Positions 62,635-64,000 of a stretch of 64,000 nt of DNA are shown here, one piece after another. Positions within the stretch are counted from its first letter, which is position 1, and each line of letters opens with the position of its first letter. Source of the stretch: Acetatifactor aquisgranensis (lineage in GTDB: Bacteria > Bacillota > Clostridia > Lachnospirales > Lachnospiraceae); the NCBI RefSeq assembly GCF_943193215.1, contig NZ_CALPDH010000015.1, forward strand, positions 62,001 through 126,000. Direction: 5' to 3'. The translations under genes and the position numbers were made by a program. The notes beneath the pieces were generated by a model. The model saw only the letters and a list, made by a program, of their open reading frames with translations, made no database searches and was not told where the DNA came from.

Positions 62635-62717
62635 CGAATCATCTCCCTTATCCTATGCCACAGGATATGCGTCCCCTTTCTCTTGGCTCAACCGCGGCAA
62701 GTCTGTGGGATGCGGTT

Positions 62718-63647
62718 TCATTTTGAGTCATCATACCCGATTCCAGCCGGTTTCAGTTCAAAACTCCCATCCGGAACGGCGAGACCGGCTTTTTCCGCTA
62801 TGCTCCGTCCTTCTTCGCTGTAGACATAGCAAAACCATAGCCGCACCAGCTCGCTCTGTGCGGACAGTTCTCCATGCGTCACCATAAGGAACGGGCGGCT
62901 CAACAAGTAATTTCCTTCTTTCACATTTTCAATGGTCGGCTCAACCCCATCCAGCGAAAGCGTATGGACGTTATTCCGTTTATCTTTTTCTGCCTCGATG
63001 CTTACCGCGTCAAATGATACATAGCCGATTGCTCCGGGCGTGGACGTAATCCTTGCCATGACAGCTCCTGTGCTGTCCATTTCGTTGCCATATGTACACC
63101 GGCCGCTTATCCCCAGCAGCCCCTCGAAAGTCTCTCTGGTGCCGGAACCGGCCTCTCGGCCAATCGGGACGATGGGCACATCGCCGCCTCCCAGCTCCGC
63201 CCAGTTTCTGATTTTCCCTGTGAAAATGTCCCTTAGCTGCCGTTCCGTGATTTCCGTCACGGGATTGGCAGAATCCACGCATACGGCAATACCGTCCAGC
63301 GCCACCACATACGCCCTGGCTCCCCTGTCCGTTTCTTCCTCCGACAGATTTCTGGAGATATTTCCGATGTCCGCGCTCCCATTTACCACGGCTTCGATTC
63401 CCGCGCTGGAGCCTGTGAACTGCACTGTCACGGCGACATCCGGATACTGTTCCATGAAGCCCTCCGCCAATGCGTCTGTCAGCTTCTCCATGGAGGAACT
63501 GCCCGCCAGATCAAGCGAGCCTGACGGATACGCCGCGCCGCCGTCCCTCTGCCGCTCCGCCTGTGGCCCGGCACAGCCCGCAAGGCTTCCAAGCAGCAGC
63601 GCGCATAAGACAGCGCCCCGAAGCCGCCCGCGCCTTTCTTTTCCCAT
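62718..63647 (-). CDS. pstS: Phosphate-binding lipoprotein
   Basis: 309 residues from the ATG at 63647 (GGGGAG seven bases upstream). Signal peptide with lipobox LLGSLAGC near residue 23. DLAGSSSMEKLTDALAEGF, FTGSSAGIEAVVNGSADIGN, REAGSGTRETFE and GYVSFDAV are the phosphate-ligand segments of PstS. It is anchored on the outer face of the membrane and hands phosphate to PstCA. First gene of the operon. Confidence 0.95.
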   Translation of the reverse strand: MGKERRGRLRGAVLCALLLGSLAGCAGPQAERQRDGGAAYPSGSLDLAGSSSMEKLTDALAEGFMEQYPDVAVTVQFTGSSAGIEAVVNGSADIGNISRNLSEEETDRGARAYVVALDGIAVCVDSANPVTEITERQLRDIFTGKIRNWAELGGGDVPIVPIGREAGSGTRETFEGLLGISGRCTYGNEMDSTGAVMARITSTPGAIGYVSFDAVSIEAEKDKRNNVHTLSLDGVEPTIENVKEGNYLLSRPFLMVTHGELSAQSELVRLWFCYVYSEEGRSIAEKAGLAVPDGSFELKPAGIGYDDSK

Positions 63648-63729
63648 ATTCACGCTCCCCGCCTGCCCTCAGCAGCTTGAACCGATTCCGCAAAACCCGG
63701 TATTTCCGCTAAAGACGCTCGAATTCCTT

Positions 63730-64000
63730 TCACGCCGCGCTCCATACAGTAGCCAGGATTCCCTCCGCGATTGCCCGGGCCGTCTCCCGGAACCTCTCGT
63801 CCAGCAGGCGGTTGTCCGCATCCGTATTGATGAAGCCCACCTCCACCAGCACAGACGGCATCTGCGTCTGGTTCAGCACCACCAGATCCGGCCGTTCATT
63901 CACGCCCTGGTTCTCATATCCCACCTGCTCCAGCCTGGCATTGATATTTTCCGCCAGCCTTCCCGCCTCTCCGTAATGATTGTATACAAGGGACTCTATC
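63730..64000 (-). CDS. N-acetylmuramoyl-L-alanine amidase, C-terminal part (partial)
   Basis: The last 89 residues of an Amidase_3 protein run from beyond the right edge to the stop at 63730: NQGVNERPDLVVLNQTQMPS, then VLVEVGFINTDADNRLL with the catalytic Glu, then RETARAIAEGILA. These zinc enzymes cut the amide bond between MurNAc and the stem peptide. The N-terminus is outside the window. Confidence 0.85.
   Translation of the reverse strand, partial: IESLVYNHYGEAGRLAENINARLEQVGYENQGVNERPDLVVLNQTQMPSVLVEVGFINTDADNRLLDERFRETARAIAEGILATVWSAA

Overview
The window looks like a chromosome segment of a gut-type Clostridia bacterium, most likely Lachnospiraceae. The support is a SCIFF peptide with its radical-SAM maturase beside a fused SecDF, a group IIC intron whose maturase closely resembles the one I recall from Eubacterium rectale, paralogous AAA-ATPase-like/PD-(D/E)XK proteins, and Shine-Dalgarno-led genes with ATGA/GTGA overlaps. 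No rRNA, tRNA or CRISPR array was seen. Base composition changes sharply: about 12-33 kb is AT-richer than the flanks, as expected for a transferable surface-glycan locus.

Layout. 1-2.4 kb: the start of a YfhO-type membrane glycosyltransferase that runs off the left edge. 2.6-11.7 kb: a glutamine amidotransferase behind tandem palindromes, a zinc polyol dehydrogenase, an IspD/TarI-type cytidylyltransferase, a broken ATPase/nuclease gene, and two near-identical pentulose-phosphate 3-epimerase genes around a nucleotidyltransferase and an Rpn-type nuclease. 12-35.8 kb: a minus-strand glycan cluster with GT4, GT8, GT2 and GT11 transferases, a DUF4422 protein, two nucleotide-sugar epimerases, two asparagine-synthetase-like amidotransferases, three FkbM methyltransferases, a DUF268 methyltransferase, a hydrolase, and a CDP-glycerol-transferase-like protein fused to a beta-propeller. 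36-42 kb: a mobile-element zone with a TnpB homologue that has lost all three RuvC acidic residues, a group IIC intron just behind a terminator, and a second ATPase/nuclease gene split by a 98-bp TA-flanked MITE. 42-48.3 kb: SWIM and SNF2 proteins, an Mbeg1-like hydrolase, a DUF5808 protein and an exonuclease. 48.4-58.5 kb: SecDF, SCIFF maturase and SCIFF peptide, then decayed carbohydrate genes, then a TIGR04086-type membrane protein. 58.6-64 kb: a CorC/HlyC protein, pstSCAB and the end of an amidase.

How the parts may work together. The epimerases, zinc dehydrogenase and cytidylyltransferase could make a CDP-alditol. The UDP-glucuronate epimerase and the two amidotransferases suggest amidated uronic acids. 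The GT11 proteins suggest fucose or a similar terminal sugar. No flippase, polymerase or exporter is visible, so export is encoded elsewhere or the glycan is put on a protein in the cytoplasm.

The most interesting points are: (1) seven runs of exactly seven G on the coding strand, all inside the glycan cluster, two of which sit exactly where FkbM reading frames break, so the locus looks phase-variable; (2) the nuclease-dead TnpB-like gene with paired palindromes upstream; (3) a Rossmann-like module recurring eight times, free-standing or fused to different enzymes; (4) well-defined small palindromic elements, one interrupting a gene in a way that can be reversed on paper.
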